Assembly (NCBI GenBank): GCA_029210585.1
Contig: JARGFP010000016.1
Span: 1-64,000, forward strand
Origin: Bacteroidales bacterium
GTDB lineage: Bacteria > Bacteroidota > Bacteroidia > Bacteroidales > GCA-2748055
Length of the DNA: 64,000 nt
Direction: 5' to 3'
Program-made: the position numbers and the translations under genes
The notes under the pieces: model-generated
Databases searched by the model: none
The model's input: only the letters and a program-made list of their open reading frames with translations
What the model was told of the DNA's origin: nothing
Shown here: in pieces, positions 53,963 to 63,410 of the stretch
Numbering within the stretch: the stretch's first letter is position 1
Layout of the letters: every line of letters begins with the position of its first letter

Positions 53963-55003
53963 CTACCAGCTTGCGGGAAGACCGCAATCCACGATCAGCA
54001 TCGCCTGCACGATCTTCGCATGGTTGACCAGGTCAGTAACGGAACTGACTTCGTTGCGATAATTGATTCCTGTGGGCCAGTAGTGAATAGGGTTTGCGTT
54101 GTTATCGCCCCTGAGTATGCTCCCTGTAAGCTGCTGACACAACGCCTGTGCAGTGGCTCCCTGCCACACCCCTCCCTGCATCAGGCTCTGCCACTTTGCG
54201 GTGGTACCTGATCCGAAATAGTGTGCCATTTCATGCATGACAGTTCCCACCCACATATAACTGGTGTTGGGACCAAAACCGATACTTCCATGGTAATTGG
54301 CCTGCGCGGTGGGTATACCGGCATTATAGTACACGTAAATATTGGCATCAAACGTGGCATAGGCATTGTAGAAATAACAGGCACTGTCGAGCGCCGCCGT
54401 AAGCAGTTGATGGTATTCAGGATATTGATCAGGGTCAACCGCAAGTGTGTAGGTAACATTGCCCGAAAGGGTTTTTACCTCGATGGCTTCACTGTAGACA
54501 GTTCCCATGCAATTACTGGCATAGGCCCTGATGTAATATTTCCTGCCGTTCGGCAGTGCGGATGTCGACCCGTAATAGGAACCGAAGGTACCCCCGGTAG
54601 TCTGATGCAGGTTTTCGATGGTGGGATCCGGAGCGGTGGACCAGCAGATTCCCTTTTCATAGATATCGCAACCTCCGTCATCCACAATTTCCAGCACGCA
54701 GGTTGCTTTTTTGGTGTTCCGGTCATAATCCGCCGACAACAAATGCACTTCGGGTAGCGACGCCTCATCCGATGTGTAATTCATACTGTCGATGGTGGTA
54801 ATAGCGATGTTACGCAAGCTGCCATCCACCCTGAATACCCGGAGCATCATTTCAGTGGTATCCACCAGGATGCTATCGACGGTACCCAGTGCAAACCGCT
54901 TTACCTCTCCATTCGTTCTGTAAATATTGAGTGTCTTATCCTGGGCTGAAAGTGCAGCCACCAGGAGCAACCCGGCGATGATCATCAGAAGTATTCTTCT
55001 CAT
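53963..55003 (-). CDS. Secreted zincin-type metalloprotease-like protein
   Basis: The 346-residue protein has a signal peptide (LLMIIAGLLLVAALSAQD). Two short N-terminal strands of the TLNIYRTNGEVKRFAL type follow, then a fibronectin-III-like domain (LLSADYDRNTKKATCVLEI, YYIRAYASNCMGTVYSEAIEV). The C-terminal zinc motif is H-E-x-x-H in VMHEMAHYFGSGTT (about 248-261). The downstream third ligand is not obvious. It overlaps the LamG gene by four bases, so both are made together. No T9SS sorting domain is present at its end, so Sec export alone is expected. Confidence 0.85.
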   Translation of the reverse strand: MRRILLMIIAGLLLVAALSAQDKTLNIYRTNGEVKRFALGTVDSILVDTTEMMLRVFRVDGSLRNIAITTIDSMNYTSDEASLPEVHLLSADYDRNTKKATCVLEIVDDGGCDIYEKGICWSTAPDPTIENLHQTTGGTFGSYYGSTSALPNGRKYYIRAYASNCMGTVYSEAIEVKTLSGNVTYTLAVDPDQYPEYHQLLTAALDSACYFYNAYATFDANIYVYYNAGIPTAQANYHGSIGFGPNTSYMWVGTVMHEMAHYFGSGTTAKWQSLMQGGVWQGATAQALCQQLTGSILRGDNNANPIHYWPTGINYRNEVSSVTDLVNHAKIVQAMLIVDCGLPASW

Positions 55004-57234
55004 TGCTTCAGGAGTTTTAAAGAATGAATACCTCTTATAATTATATACAAACCCGGGGGAAGGTCGCTGATGTCTATTTCAATTTGCGGGACTTTCATTT
55101 CAACAGTACGTACCACTGTTCCTGACAGGGAGATGATCCGGATATTTTCCTCTCCGTCGTCAGCTGAGCGGATAAACACCCGGTCAGCGGACGGGTTGGG
55201 ATAAAGCTCCATGTTCCGGGTGCCCGTTCTGTCATGGGTACCTGTTTTCCGCGGACCGAAAACGATGTGCAGGATATTGTCGGTGGCAAAGCTTCGGGAG
55301 CCTCCGCTGGTAATCCCGATGTTTGTATCCTCCCCCGAAAAGGTTATTTTCTGAACATTTCCCAGATCGATCCTTGATGAAAAATGCTGTTGATTGGTGA
55401 TCTCCATGTAGGTGGGTGCCGGGTGTTGTTTCAATTCAGGCGGTGCTGTTTCCGCTGACCTGGAGTCACCAAGGTAAGCTTCTGTGGCACGTTCGAGCAG
55501 AGGAAGTGTTTGCATTACATCAAGTACCCTGTCAGATATCTCAATAGCTGACAAGCCCCTGCTGTAGAGACGCAGGTCCCAGATCAGCGCGTTCTCAAGA
55601 TAGGGCATGCCATATATGGGAGATCTGCCGATCCAGTTGAAGTTGGTACCCAGGCTGCCATCCGTAACCAATGATGAAAACGGTGTATGTGTAACCTCCC
55701 CGGATGCCATAGCCGCTCCGTCAATGTATATCGTACCCACATTCCCCCGCTGGGTATAGGCGAAATGATGCCATCGACCTGTAAAGGCGGGTCTTCCGAA
55801 AGCCACAGTCTGAAGTCCCGAAGCTGTGGTATTGTATCCCGGTGTAATGCTGATCCCCAAGGTGCCCAGTCCGGAGCTGAAATATCCGTCCCTGCCTGAA
55901 AAGGCATTCTCACTGTTTGAAAAAGTCCAGAGACTGTTCCCATTGGGTTCGGGATCCCCATTTCCCGGATCGATCCTGAAATAGGCGCTGATGGTGAAAT
56001 TTTCGAGCCTGCCCAGTACAATTCCTGCCAGCGGACCCATGTCAAAATACCCGTTATCGGCTCCTGTATGGAGTACATTGTAGGTTCCCGTACCTGTAGT
56101 TCCTATGGTAACGATCTTTGCCGAATTCTTCAGCGATCCGGAAAATTGTTTTTCCGCCACATCCCTGATTACATCGCCTTCCAGGTTGGAGAAATCATAG
56201 CGCAGCAACAGGTCTCCGGTATACGCAGTACCTTCTTTCGCCAGCACTGTTGACTGGAAAATTTTCTCCATGTTGAATTTCCCCATTTGCAAGGTGGCTG
56301 TCAGTGTCACGGGATAATCAAAAAAATCGGGCCGGTGCACCGCTCCGGTTTCATCAATAAGAAGATGCTGCGAAGAGAACCAGATGATCTGCACCCCGGG
56401 GTGTAAAGTTCCCTGTTGCACCAGGTCGAGGTCGTTGGTAACCGACAGCAAATCACCCGGATCCAGGAGCGCATATTCCTCGTAAATAGCATTTAATCCG
56501 CTGACTGCAACAACTTCTTCCGCACTTAACGCCCTGTTGTATATCCTGATGTCGTCGAAAGTACCATTGAATCCATAGGTGTCCTGGGTCCATCGGGAAC
56601 GTCCGAAAAAATTATCGGTACTGGTGCCCAAAAAGGTATCGGGATCGTAAGGGATATCTGATTTAGTACCTGTCGCTTTCCCGTTCAGATAAATGGTCGC
56701 AGATCCGGAACTACCGTTCCATGCATAGGTAACCGCCACGTGGGCCCATTCCCCTACAGTGCACCTGGTATCCGAAAACACGTCGTATGCGCTACCTGAA
56801 ACCGGGCGGAAACGCAGGTTCATATAGCCATTGTCTCCATCATAACTCGGAACAAAAGCAATGAAATTGCCGGTATCGTCCGCACCGCTGCCCCAATCAA
56901 AAAACCGGGTACCGTTCTTTAACGCATTGATTTTTACCCAGGAGGAGAAAGTAAAAGAGCTGAGTCCGGCATTCAAATGGTCGGGTGCCGCAATATAATC
57001 TGCCTTGATCAGACACTGTACCCCCTGTCCCCCGAACCCCTCAACTACGGCAGCATTTCCCTGCAGGAAACCATGGTTTGCCTTGCCTGAGAGATCAGTA
57101 ACTACCTTCCCAGAGATGTTCTCGAAGGAATAGTGCAGCAACAGTCCGCCGGTAGTGTCCTGGGCACTGACCATTTGAGGGAAAATGACAACAGCCGGTG
57201 ACAGGACCAGGATCCATTTTATGAAATTTTTCAG
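55000..57234 (-). CDS. Two-LamG-domain T9SS cargo protein
   Basis: Two laminin-G/concanavalin-like domains are visible: LLLHYSFENISGKVVTDLSG to DDIRIYNRALSAEEV (first), and LLLRYDFSNLEGDVIRD to DLRLYSRGLSAIEI (second). A TITFS-like strand and a T9SS type A sorting domain (NMELYPNPSADRVFIRS, LPPGLYIIIRG) follow. The only ATG (57174) cuts into the signal peptide. Reading upstream in frame gives KNFIKWILVLSPAVVIFPQM, a clear signal sequence. The start is therefore probably CTG at 57234 or ATA at 57222. The protein is expected to bind sugars or act as a scaffold at the cell surface, together with the zincin that overlaps its end. Confidence 0.85.
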   Translation of the reverse strand: MKNFIKWILVLSPAVVIFPQMVSAQDTTGGLLLHYSFENISGKVVTDLSGKANHGFLQGNAAVVEGFGGQGVQCLIKADYIAAPDHLNAGLSSFTFSSWVKINALKNGTRFFDWGSGADDTGNFIAFVPSYDGDNGYMNLRFRPVSGSAYDVFSDTRCTVGEWAHVAVTYAWNGSSGSATIYLNGKATGTKSDIPYDPDTFLGTSTDNFFGRSRWTQDTYGFNGTFDDIRIYNRALSAEEVVAVSGLNAIYEEYALLDPGDLLSVTNDLDLVQQGTLHPGVQIIWFSSQHLLIDETGAVHRPDFFDYPVTLTATLQMGKFNMEKIFQSTVLAKEGTAYTGDLLLRYDFSNLEGDVIRDVAEKQFSGSLKNSAKIVTIGTTGTGTYNVLHTGADNGYFDMGPLAGIVLGRLENFTISAYFRIDPGNGDPEPNGNSLWTFSNSENAFSGRDGYFSSGLGTLGISITPGYNTTASGLQTVAFGRPAFTGRWHHFAYTQRGNVGTIYIDGAAMASGEVTHTPFSSLVTDGSLGTNFNWIGRSPIYGMPYLENALIWDLRLYSRGLSAIEISDRVLDVMQTLPLLERATEAYLGDSRSAETAPPELKQHPAPTYMEITNQQHFSSRIDLGNVQKITFSGEDTNIGITSGGSRSFATDNILHIVFGPRKTGTHDRTGTRNMELYPNPSADRVFIRSADDGEENIRIISLSGTVVRTVEMKVPQIEIDISDLPPGLYIIIRGIHSLKLLKQ

Positions 57235-57465
57235 GAGATAGATAAAAAAAAATGTATGCTCCTCATGGCTCAGATTCCGGTATAAACATGCAGATAAAAA
57301 TAGTGTATTCTTTGCCGGCGCACTTGAAAAGATTCAATAAATACTGTAACTATTCTGAAAGAGACTACTTTGGCTCCTTATCCCATATGTTTTGTGCCAA
57401 ATCCTGATGTAAGCATTGCAGCATTTACATTTTATTCCGGCAAGTTATATACAGGATCCGACTAT

Positions 57466-60279
57466 TTACCTGAAATCGAACCACAGTTTGATCGGGTACA
57501 CCTGGTCGCCAAGGTGTCCGCCGTACACACCTTTCTGACTTGCCGGACCCAATTTTGATGCTTGTTTAAATTTTGTTCCAATCGCCGGGATTTCGTACAG
57601 AAAGGAAAGATCGCCTTCCGGGAAGGGCGGATAGGTATCTCCTTGAACATGTGCAGGTTTTCCCGGGGTAAACAACCTGAAATACAGGTTGGATGTTTCG
57701 GATACAATCGTGAAATCAGCCTCGTTCGTTTCCAGCGTTGCCCAGTAAAGGTTTCCATGGTAGCCTTTGAATTCGGGATATACGAGGTCGTTAAAACTTT
57801 CACCTGTGATGGTGTTGTTGTATTCTTTTTCCCAAACGCCGAAATTGCTGCCTTTTAACCGGTTTTTCCAAACACGATAGGGACCGCGCCCCATCCATTT
57901 CACACCTTCGCACTTGTCCTCGGGATAATTGAATGAAATTCCAATGAAATCCACATCCTGCATTCTTCTGTTCAACGGTGATGCCTCCATGCCCAACAAA
58001 CCGTTCTTCATGAATTTCCAGGTTATTTTCTCCGGGTACCTGCTGGTTGTAATGGTCATCATAAAGTTACCGTTGCTGTCCTTTTCCCACATGGTGCCAG
58101 TAATTTCTGTATCAACACCTACCGGAACCGGACCCCCGTTTAATGAAACCGTTTTCCCGGCAGCAATAACAGATTGCAGGGTACCGTCGTTTTTGCTGAA
58201 GACAACTTCAATTCCGCTGGCAGAGACGATAACCGAATTTCCAGTCTCATTCACTTTTACTTCGCCTGCGATTTTATCTTCATCGCCGCCTTCCTTCTTT
58301 TCAGCCAGTTCCTTCGCTTTTTCATCGGGCTGAACCACCGGCCAGCTCCAGGTATACAATTCCTGTCCATGATGGTCGACAGCTTTGAATTGAAAAATAT
58401 CAGCCTCCTGCAATGCATCGGCACAATCGATGTGGATTGCCGCGGTTTCACCGGGTGCAGCATCCGGACTGGCAACAACTCCTGCGCTCACAACATTTTC
58501 TTCTGAACTGCCAATTTCTGACCGAATGGTGCTCCAGCTGAAGCTGCAATCTTCCAGGTTGGTATATATAAATTTGTTTTCAAGAAACAGTTTACCTCCC
58601 CATTCCCGGTTGATAACCATCGGCCTGACCTGCACCGGGGACCAGATTTCCTTGATGGTATAAAAACTTCCTTCTTTTTCACGGTGCGGACCAACAATAC
58701 CATCGGGGGCATGGTTGCCGTCGCTGTCGTATAAGGTACCGGGTTTGTCGGTGCGCAGAAGCGCTTCGTCGGCAAGCACCCACAAAAATCCGCCGGCCAG
58801 CAGCGGGGAGGATTCATAATTCCGCCAGTACGCCTCAAGTCCGGCACCATGACCTCCATCGTACAGCCCGTGGAGCAATTCGGTAGGCATAAACGGGTCG
58901 TTCCCATAGGTAAACCGGGCAATGCCGTAATCAAATTCTATGTAGTGACGGGTATCAGCACCATTTCGGAATAACCAGGGGTATAACACCGGCCGGGACT
59001 GGATATCGTACACATGAAAATTCTTTTCGTTGTGGAAATTCCAGCCACCTTCGTTACCATGGTTCCAGATCACCACGCTCGGGTGGTTTTCGTCTTTCAG
59101 AATAGTTTCCTTTACCAGTTTGGGGCCGACGATGGTATCGTAGCCATCCTGCCAGCCGGTAACTTCATTCAGCACAAACAGGCCGATTGAATCACATAAT
59201 TCAAGAAATCGCTTATCCGGCACGTAGTGTGATGAACGTATTGCATTCATGTTCATCTCTTTCATCAGCCGGATGTCTGCCAGGTGGTTTTCTTCACTCA
59301 GGCACCGCCCGGTTTCCGGCCAGAATGAATGACGGTTGACACCTTTGAATATTACTTTCTCCCCGTTAATATAAAAACCATCATGCTCCCGAAATTCCAC
59401 CGTTCTGAAACCGATGCGTTCGGTAACTTCATGTAATGTTTTTGCATCTTTGTTCAGAGAAATTTTTACATCATATAGATGGGGCCATTCCGGGTTCCAT
59501 GCTTTGATATTTGTAAAATTGCCGGAGACCCATACTTCTGTAACCCCTTTCTCTATAGAGTATTCGATGTTCCCTGAAATCTTTTTCCCATCCAACTCAA
59601 ATAACTCAACCGTTACATCATAATCACTTTTTGATTCATTCAGCACTATAAATGAAGTAAAGGATCCGTCGGCCTTCGCGTCGATCGCAGTGCGCTGCAT
59701 GTGAATCCCGGGGAGTACTTCAAGAAACACAGGTCGGAAAATTCCCCCAAAAATCCAGAAATCAGCCTGCCGTTCGGCTTTATTTACCGATTCGTTGGAT
59801 GAATGTTTGGCCACATCCATTTCAAGCAGGTTGGTGTTGCCATATTTCAGCAACGCACTGATGTTGTACCGGAACCGGTAAAACCCACCCTGGTGGATGT
59901 CTCCTGCCGGTTTCCCGTTGATTTTCACTTCGGTATCGGTCATCGACCCGTCGAACACAATGTATACCGTTTTGCCTTTCCATTCGCGCGGAACATCAAA
60001 CGCATGTTTGTACAAACCGTGTTCTTTCCCCAGTTGAATATCTTCATTCTTCCAGTCGTGGCCGTAGTTGTAGGTGCCAAATCCCTCCATCTCCCAGTTT
60101 GAAGGAACATCAATGTGGGTCCAACTGCCACTGTTGCGCCCGTCGGTACAGAAAAAATCCCATGCCACCGTATTAGCTGCATCCGTTCCGGACAGAAATT
60201 TGATTTCCGTCTGCTGGGCAGATAATAAAGCAGTAAAAAAGGTGAACAGGAAGGAAAGAGGTAAGGCTTTAATATTCAT
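57466..60279 (-). CDS. GH2-family glycosidase (beta-galactosidase-like), secreted
   Basis: The 937-residue enzyme has a signal peptide (LPLSFLFTFFTALLSAQ). The GH2 domains follow: jelly-roll (WTHIDVPSNWEMEGFGTYNYG, GLYKHAFDVPREWKG), Ig-like, and a TIM barrel with FKGVNRHSFWPETGR. The acid/base is Glu410 in NHGNEGGWN and the nucleophile is probably Glu467 in PTELLHGLYDGGHGAGL. A short Lys/Glu-rich link (about 650-670) separates it from the C-terminal beta domain (GIEVVFSKNDGTLQSVIA, then YRVWKNRLKGSNFGVW). It belongs to the large LacZ-like group of GH2 enzymes; substrate not assigned. It lies 246 bases after the Gfo/Idh gene in the same orientation. Confidence 0.92.
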   Translation of the reverse strand: MNIKALPLSFLFTFFTALLSAQQTEIKFLSGTDAANTVAWDFFCTDGRNSGSWTHIDVPSNWEMEGFGTYNYGHDWKNEDIQLGKEHGLYKHAFDVPREWKGKTVYIVFDGSMTDTEVKINGKPAGDIHQGGFYRFRYNISALLKYGNTNLLEMDVAKHSSNESVNKAERQADFWIFGGIFRPVFLEVLPGIHMQRTAIDAKADGSFTSFIVLNESKSDYDVTVELFELDGKKISGNIEYSIEKGVTEVWVSGNFTNIKAWNPEWPHLYDVKISLNKDAKTLHEVTERIGFRTVEFREHDGFYINGEKVIFKGVNRHSFWPETGRCLSEENHLADIRLMKEMNMNAIRSSHYVPDKRFLELCDSIGLFVLNEVTGWQDGYDTIVGPKLVKETILKDENHPSVVIWNHGNEGGWNFHNEKNFHVYDIQSRPVLYPWLFRNGADTRHYIEFDYGIARFTYGNDPFMPTELLHGLYDGGHGAGLEAYWRNYESSPLLAGGFLWVLADEALLRTDKPGTLYDSDGNHAPDGIVGPHREKEGSFYTIKEIWSPVQVRPMVINREWGGKLFLENKFIYTNLEDCSFSWSTIRSEIGSSEENVVSAGVVASPDAAPGETAAIHIDCADALQEADIFQFKAVDHHGQELYTWSWPVVQPDEKAKELAEKKEGGDEDKIAGEVKVNETGNSVIVSASGIEVVFSKNDGTLQSVIAAGKTVSLNGGPVPVGVDTEITGTMWEKDSNGNFMMTITTSRYPEKITWKFMKNGLLGMEASPLNRRMQDVDFIGISFNYPEDKCEGVKWMGRGPYRVWKNRLKGSNFGVWEKEYNNTITGESFNDLVYPEFKGYHGNLYWATLETNEADFTIVSETSNLYFRLFTPGKPAHVQGDTYPPFPEGDLSFLYEIPAIGTKFKQASKLGPASQKGVYGGHLGDQVYPIKLWFDFR

Positions 60280-60429
60280 ATCTCCAGGTTTTAGCAGCTA
60301 TCCGGACAACAACCACAGTTCATTTCTGCTAATATATGGAAATGGACCAGGTGTTCCAATTTCTCATCGAAAATCGGCAGAAATAAGTCCCGGATCCCAT
60401 ACAGGGGCACACACTGTATCCAGGTAGAG

Positions 60430-60450
60430 ACGAGCACAGGTTGTGCTCGT
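60430..60450 (-). promoter_or_regulatory. Perfect hairpin upstream of the GH2 gene
   Basis: ACGAGCACA (60430-60438) pairs with TGTGCTCGT (60442-60450) around three bases. The T-run needed for a terminator is missing, so an operator for the GH2 gene (ATG about 150 bases on) is the better guess. Confidence 0.4.
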
Positions 60451-60497
60451 TACATTAAATTTGTAACTAATAGAATGCCCACATGATAACCAGCCAA

Positions 60498-60527
60498 AGA
60501 GAACTTCCCGGTCAAAGAGAGTTCTCT
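60498..60527 (-). terminator. Stem-loop at the end of the Gfo/Idh gene
   Basis: AGAGAACT (60498-60505) pairs with AGTTCTCT (60520-60527) around a 14-base loop. It overlaps the stop codon of the Gfo/Idh gene. The following T-run is short, so termination may be partial. Confidence 0.45.
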
Positions 60528-61857
60528 AAAGCTTTACCTCCCACCCGGGTTCATATTCCCGGCTCCAGAGCTTCATTGCTTCCCTGTCGAGCATGATGCC
60601 GTTATCCCCCACTTCGAAGGAGCTGTTGATCCGGTATGCAACATTGGTATAGTGTACCATTGCATGACTGATGGCGATTTCATCTATGGGTGCATTCAGT
60701 TTTTCCTTCCCGCGAATTGCTTCGAAGAAATTCTGGACATGGCGTGTCGACATGGAACCTCCGCCTCCAAGGGCTGTTCCAGCCTCATCAGAATCCGAAT
60801 CCAGTGCCTGGACCACCTCTCCCCTGCGGTCATAAATAACGGATTTTCCGCGGTCCAGGAAAGCACTTCCTTCGCTGCCATAAACGATGACCCCTCTTCC
60901 GTCGCCATAAGTATCATACCCGTTCCTGCTCCGTCCGTCCCATTTAATGGTTTTTCCTCCGCCAAACCGGAAAGTCGCCTCCATATGGTCATACATTTCC
61001 CATCCGTCACCAGGAAACTGGCCCTTATGTCCCTCGGCGAATACAAATTCCGGATAGTCAACCTGCAGGGCCCAGCGCGCCACATCCATTTCATGGGTAC
61101 CATTGTTCCCTGATTCTGCTGTTCCATAGTCCCATCCATACCAGTGCCAGTTGTAATCCCAGGTTTCCTCGGTATATTCCCTGCGGGGTGCCGGTCCCTG
61201 GAAAAGGTCCCAGTCAAGTCCGCCCGGAACAGGTGCAGGTTTCTGAAGAGGAACCTGTCCCCTCCTGTTGGTATAAAAGGCAACTGCCTTGTATGCATTA
61301 CCGATTGCCCCTTCGTGAATCATCCGGATGGCGCTGATGGTATGCCCTGAAGATCTTTGTTGCGTACCTGCCTGTACCACACGGTTGTATTTTTTTGCTG
61401 CTTTCACCAGCAAACGGTTCTCTTCCATATTGTGGCTCACCGGTTTTTCAACGTACACGTCTTTTCCTGCCTGCATCGCCATAATGGACCCGGGAGCGTG
61501 CCAATGATCCGGGGTGGCATTGATCACGGCATCAAGCTTTTTATCCTCCAGCACCTTCCGGATATCTTTCTCCATCTTTGGCTGATAATCGATAAGTGTG
61601 GAGAATTCCTGTGCGGCGCGTTCCAGCTGTGACGGCATCACATCGCACAGGTAGCGCAATTCAACATTGCTCTCTTTGATGGAGATCGGATCTGTAAAGG
61701 CCCCCAGGCGTCTGCCCAATCCGATAATGGCGACCTGCAAACGATCGTTTGCTCCTTTGATGCGATTATAACTTTTTGCAGAAGTGGCCACACCTCCCAT
61801 GGCCAGGCCAGTTGAAACCAGCCCGGTCCGTTTTACGAAATCTCTTCTTGATACCAT
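60526..61857 (-). CDS. Gfo/Idh/MocA-family oxidoreductase with Tat signal
   Basis: The 443-residue NAD(P)-dependent dehydrogenase has a twin-arginine signal (SRRDFVKRTGLVSTGLAMGG). The Rossmann motif is VAIIGLGRRLG and the EKP motif lies in GKDVYVEKPVSHNM. Catalysis is likely to involve HWHAPGS-type His residues. It should be exported folded, probably with its cofactor bound. In Bacteroidota such enzymes oxidise C3 of sugars for DUF1080 partners. The DUF1080 gene ends two bases before it, so they share a transcript. Confidence 0.93.
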   Translation of the reverse strand: MVSRRDFVKRTGLVSTGLAMGGVATSAKSYNRIKGANDRLQVAIIGLGRRLGAFTDPISIKESNVELRYLCDVMPSQLERAAQEFSTLIDYQPKMEKDIRKVLEDKKLDAVINATPDHWHAPGSIMAMQAGKDVYVEKPVSHNMEENRLLVKAAKKYNRVVQAGTQQRSSGHTISAIRMIHEGAIGNAYKAVAFYTNRRGQVPLQKPAPVPGGLDWDLFQGPAPRREYTEETWDYNWHWYGWDYGTAESGNNGTHEMDVARWALQVDYPEFVFAEGHKGQFPGDGWEMYDHMEATFRFGGGKTIKWDGRSRNGYDTYGDGRGVIVYGSEGSAFLDRGKSVIYDRRGEVVQALDSDSDEAGTALGGGGSMSTRHVQNFFEAIRGKEKLNAPIDEIAISHAMVHYTNVAYRINSSFEVGDNGIMLDREAMKLWSREYEPGWEVKL

Positions 61858-61859
61858 AT

Positions 61860-63236
61860 TTACAGTGTTTTCAGTTTAATATTCTTGAAATGTACTTCAT
61901 CTCCGTGGTCCTGGAGCAGGATGTGTCCTTTCCTTGCCTCTCCGAAATTCGGCCACTTTGCATACTTGCTTGCAGCAACAATGTCCTTCCACTGCTGCCC
62001 GCTCCTGTTGTATTTCACCACCAGGATACCATTCAGGTAGTGTTCGACATCGTCACCGTTTACGATGATCCTTGCCCGGTTCCAGTCGTACCCGTTGGAA
62101 CGCTTCTTCCTGAGGTCAGGATTATACCGCCTGGCATCTGCCGGGATCAGGTCGTATAGTGAGGCCAGTGTCCTGTTCTCATCCCTTCCCATTTTCGCAT
62201 CCGGATGGTTCGCATCGTCCAGAATCTGGTATTCGCATCCTATGGCAGAACCGGTTCCCTTGTTCAGCTCCGGATCCACAAAATACTTGATGCCGCTGTT
62301 GGCGCCTTCTGTGATCCGAAAATCTGCCTCGAGAATGAAGTTCTCAAACTCCTCTATCGTTACAATATCTCCTCCATTGCCTGATTCAGCACCATCTGCC
62401 TGCTCAACCTGCAACATACCATTTTCGATGATCCATCCCTTTTCGGGAAACTGATCCAGTTTGGCACCTCTCCATCCGGTCGTGGTCTTCCCGTCCCAAA
62501 GCAATTTCCATCCTTCTTCCTTTTCCCGTTCAGAAAGCTCGTTCGTGAGAAAGCTCACCTGGGTAATTTCTTTGTTCTCCGGCGTCTTATGTATATCAAG
62601 GTTGGTAGTGCAGATTTTGATATTCTTAAAGATCACCTGTTCGCCTTCCATCTCCGCCCCGCGGATGGAATGGACCTGGAGCCCGATAAATCCTTCGGCA
62701 TCCACATCATCAACCAGGTCTGCCATTTGCACACCATTCACCCAGGTCCGGAGGCTGTTGCCAATGGCCTCAATGCGGTATTCGTTCCATTCACCAAGTT
62801 TGAAGGCAGATTTAGCTTCCTGGTTGTATTCCATGGGGTAGAGCCATTTTCTGCGGGCTTCATCGAATATTCCGGCGGTCCAGGCCCTGGGAGAAGGATC
62901 CATTTCCATCTGGTAGCCATGCACGCGACCATCCATATATTCCGGATTGCTTTGTCCGCGAAACATGACACCCGAATTCCCCTTTCCGAATTTCGCTTCA
63001 AAGGTGAGGATGAAATCACCATAGTTCTTTTCCGTGCAAAGAAACGTGTTTGGTGTGCCCTGGACATAGGTACCGACGATCATTTCATCCTGAACTGTAA
63101 ACGGCGCGGTACCATTTTTTACAACCCATCCGTCCAGGTCCTTACCGTTGAATAAATCAACAAAATCCTGTTCCCCGGATCCGCGTGCGTTCAGAAACAG
63201 CGTTAAGACAATCAGTAAGCTTGTGTACATTTTCAT
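61860..63236 (-). CDS. Two-domain DUF1080 (3-keto-glycoside hydrolase-like) protein
   Basis: The start was put at MKMYTSLLIVLTLFLNARG, a signal peptide; the upstream frame to 63299 has no such feature. Two DUF1080 (3-keto-disaccharide hydrolase) domains follow: DLFNGKDLDGWVVKNG to VIFKNIKI (about 25-190), and WKLLWDGKTTTGWRGA to HFKNIKLKTL (about 220-458). The second holds NSGIKYFVDPE and LASLYDLIPADARRYN. DUF1080 enzymes cleave 3-keto sugars produced by Gfo/Idh oxidoreductases, which matches the next gene. Tandem domains may differ in specificity or leave one as a binding module. Confidence 0.92.
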   Translation of the reverse strand: MKMYTSLLIVLTLFLNARGSGEQDFVDLFNGKDLDGWVVKNGTAPFTVQDEMIVGTYVQGTPNTFLCTEKNYGDFILTFEAKFGKGNSGVMFRGQSNPEYMDGRVHGYQMEMDPSPRAWTAGIFDEARRKWLYPMEYNQEAKSAFKLGEWNEYRIEAIGNSLRTWVNGVQMADLVDDVDAEGFIGLQVHSIRGAEMEGEQVIFKNIKICTTNLDIHKTPENKEITQVSFLTNELSEREKEEGWKLLWDGKTTTGWRGAKLDQFPEKGWIIENGMLQVEQADGAESGNGGDIVTIEEFENFILEADFRITEGANSGIKYFVDPELNKGTGSAIGCEYQILDDANHPDAKMGRDENRTLASLYDLIPADARRYNPDLRKKRSNGYDWNRARIIVNGDDVEHYLNGILVVKYNRSGQQWKDIVAASKYAKWPNFGEARKGHILLQDHGDEVHFKNIKLKTL

Positions 63237-63324
63237 ATTTCTTTTTTTGAAAATTATAAATCTAACAATTCTTCTACTTTCAGCGTTTCTCAGACTCACC
63301 CACGATGGGCAAAGTGGTAAGTAG

Positions 63325-63353
63325 AAAAGGTACGGTCTGGACCGTACCTTTTT
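63325..63353. terminator. Perfect hairpin between the DUF1080 gene and the terminal gene
   Basis: GGTACGGTC (63329-63337) pairs with GACCGTACC (63340-63348), flanked by A4 and T5, so it could terminate transcription in either direction. It lies about 90 bases upstream of the DUF1080 start. Confidence 0.6.
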
Positions 63354-63410
63354 AACTACTAACTAAACTACTACCAAACTACTAACTAAACTACTACTAA
63401 ACTATCACTA
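63354..63410. repeat. 23-bp tandem repeat, two and a half copies
   Basis: A 21-base core (63354-63374) recurs exactly at 63377-63397, with a broken third copy at about 63400-63410. It consists of CTA/ACT steps only. It sits upstream of the DUF1080-Gfo operon, next to the hairpin. The rest of 63237-63694 holds no gene. Confidence 0.7.

Noticed and set aside
63354-63410. CRISPR array
   Set aside because: Two and a half direct copies with no unique spacers and no cas genes.
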